DNA from: Neelides folsomi | Lineage: Eukaryota > Arthropoda > Collembola > Neelipleona > Neelidae | Direction: 5' to 3' | NCBI GenBank assembly: GCA_034687125.1 | Contig: JAQGBZ010000023.1 | Location: 62,001 to 126,000, forward strand | DNA length: 64,000 nucleotides | In this document: piece after piece, positions 62,545 to 64,000 of the stretch | Numbering within the stretch: position 1 is the first letter of the stretch | Layout of the letters: each line of letters opens with the position of its first letter | Notes under the pieces: generated by a model | What the model saw: the letters and a program-made list of their open reading frames with translations, nothing else | Database searches by the model: none | Told to the model about the DNA's origin: nothing | Translations under genes and position numbers: made by a program

Positions 62545-64000
62545 CTACATCCAAGAGAGAGTGAAAGCATACATTAGTTTAACTAACTTCTTCTATTTCA
62601 AACTATAAGTTCAAAAACTGTAAGAAATTATTTCATTCTCCTTTACTAACCATACACCTATTGTATACATAATGATAATTAATTATTATTTTTAAACCAA
62701 TACAATTATTAGTTATAAGCCCTCTTATTTATTTAATTTTAATAAATTGACTAAGCATGTTCTTCCTATAAAAAAGTACAATTTTTTATTTGACCTTTTA
62801 TATCCCTACAATTGCGACACAATACAATTTTCTATGCGCATATCAGATACATAGTAAACCTTTGTTATTTATGTAAAGTTTTTATACATTTACAAAAGTT
62901 ATTGAATGTATCGATAATTTGCATAAATATCATTTAACTCGACAACTTTTTACTCATTTAAGGTAGATTTGGTTAGATCGGAGATATGTAATGTTTGAAG
63001 AATGTATAGAAAGAAGTTTTTCTCCAGAACATGATAGATATTTGGATAGTCAGAATGACTTATATTCAATTTATTGGAAGGGAGTTAAATATTAAATTAA
63101 CATATTACAAGGAAAGTGAGTGTAGATGTTAAAATGCACAAGCTGAATGTGTTTGATTGATCTTTTCAGATCGAGAAGATTCCTTGGAGTCTTCGTCTCA
63201 TTCATAGGAAACTGACCAAACCTGAAAATTCTCGCATCACCTGTACTTGAGGTTAAGCCAGAGAGGGTAAGACTTTAAAACATAAAAGAAGCTTAGGGAG
63301 AATAATTAAGTACACGTAAAGTACTCCTATACTTATGTATTCCTATTACGTTTTATTACGTCAATGATCCCACAGATAATAGAGGAATTATTATTGGGTG
63401 TATATTGTGTATATAATACGCGTGTGGTAGTGTAGTGTATATATACGGAGTTCTGTCTTTTAGGTCTCATTCTTCATTGATTCCCTCGTCCAGACGGATC
63501 AAGGAGTTTGATTGTACAAAGAGGAGTTTAATGCATTAATTATTCTAATAAGTTCACAAGTGGGACGAAATAGCATGCAAGATTCCTGATATCGCGTCAC
63601 TCAAGTTCGTAACTCGCGGATCTTGGAACTGAAAAGAGCGGGAGTTTTTTTGAAACCAACCATTTTCTCATTGAGCCTGTAAGTTCCTCTCTTTACACAA
63701 TTTATTATTCTTAATGTATTTAAATACTCACTTTCACCCTTAAGGAATAAGATCATGTGGATTAGTTATTTAATAAAGTGAAGTAATTCCAATTGCATGC
63801 CAGAAGCGGAAAAGACATGAGGGGAATGGCGATGAGGGAATTTAAATATTCAATAGAAATTATATGGAAATCCTTTAGGAATCCTATTATAACAGGATAG
63901 ACATCTGAGATAAGTGAGATGATCCTTTTCGCATGCATTGTTTGTATCTCCGCAATATTCGCAAATTGCCTGCACAATCCCCAAATCATTTGCCCATAAA
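62545..64000. other. No gene supported
   Basis: Likely intron or 5' flank of the minus-strand gene ending at 61485. A TATATATA stretch at about 63438 and a donor-like CT|GTAAGT near 63680 could mark a plus-strand promoter and non-coding first exon. A minus-strand acceptor-like TTTTCAG near 63225 precedes a short open stretch. None is strong enough to annotate. Confidence 0.4.

Noticed and set aside
63430-63690. TATA box plus first exon of a plus-strand gene
   Set aside because: A TATATATA run and a GTAAGT are present, but without any downstream coding exon in the window they are not evidence enough.

Overview
This window is nuclear DNA of an animal, most likely an arthropod. It is AT-rich, with spliced genes, GT-AG introns mostly 60-150 bp plus a few of several kb, a nuclear tRNA-Arg, C/D-box snoRNAs inside introns, and orthologues of animal genes (GPATCH1, RGK GTPase, MRPL52, HADHA, HOIL-1/RBCK1, EFR3, PLA2G6). 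The species cannot be named from sequence alone. A HOIL-1-type RBR ligase argues against a fly, because Drosophila, as far as I recall, has only the HOIP-like LUBEL.

Layout. 1-1257 (+) is the 3' end of GPATCH1. 1258-5792 (-) is a non-coding snoRNA host gene, convergent with GPATCH1. It has about 14 short exons and one C/D-box snoRNA per intron: four U15-like, three U29-like, three U31-like, two U27-like and one U30-like. Identification rests on box C/D, terminal stems and rRNA antisense elements. U27, U29, U30 and U31 are products of the vertebrate U22 host gene (UHG/SNHG1), so this looks like an invertebrate UHG that also carries U15 and has expanded by tandem duplication of exon-plus-snoRNA units. 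5.8-14.1 kb is non-coding. 14.3-30.0 kb (+) is an RGK-family GTPase (619 aa, six exons) whose 9-kb first intron holds a foldback/MITE element. 31.1-31.7 kb (-) is mitochondrial ribosomal protein L52. 32128-32200 (+) is tRNA-Arg(UCU). 32.6-36.1 kb (+) is HADHA, 763 aa.

36.5-45.2 kb (-) is a giant HOIL-1/RBCK1-like E3 ligase (2303 aa, ten exons) with a long disordered N-terminal part bearing an NZF finger. Its fourth intron holds two Tc1/mariner-type insertions. 47.2-53.3 kb (-) is EFR3 (804 aa, 15 exons), with a small intronless ORF nested antisense in one intron. 55.0-59.0 kb (+) is calcium-independent phospholipase A2 (PLA2G6/iPLA2-VIA, 853 aa). 59.2-59.8 kb (-) is a 148-aa coiled-coil protein using a GC-AG intron. 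61.5-62.5 kb (-) holds the last two exons of an unrecognised low-complexity protein. The rest of the window shows no supportable gene.

The genes are an ordinary eukaryotic mixture, not a cluster with one function: splicing (GPATCH1), rRNA methylation guides (UHG), GTPase signalling (RGK), mitochondria (MRPL52, HADHA), linear-ubiquitin-type signalling (HOIL-1), plasma-membrane phosphoinositide scaffold (EFR3) and lipid remodelling (PLA2G6). Exon models were built by hand from splice sites. For every complete gene the summed coding length is a multiple of three with matching phases. The strongest unusual content is the expanded snoRNA host gene and the reorganised HOIL-1-like ligase.
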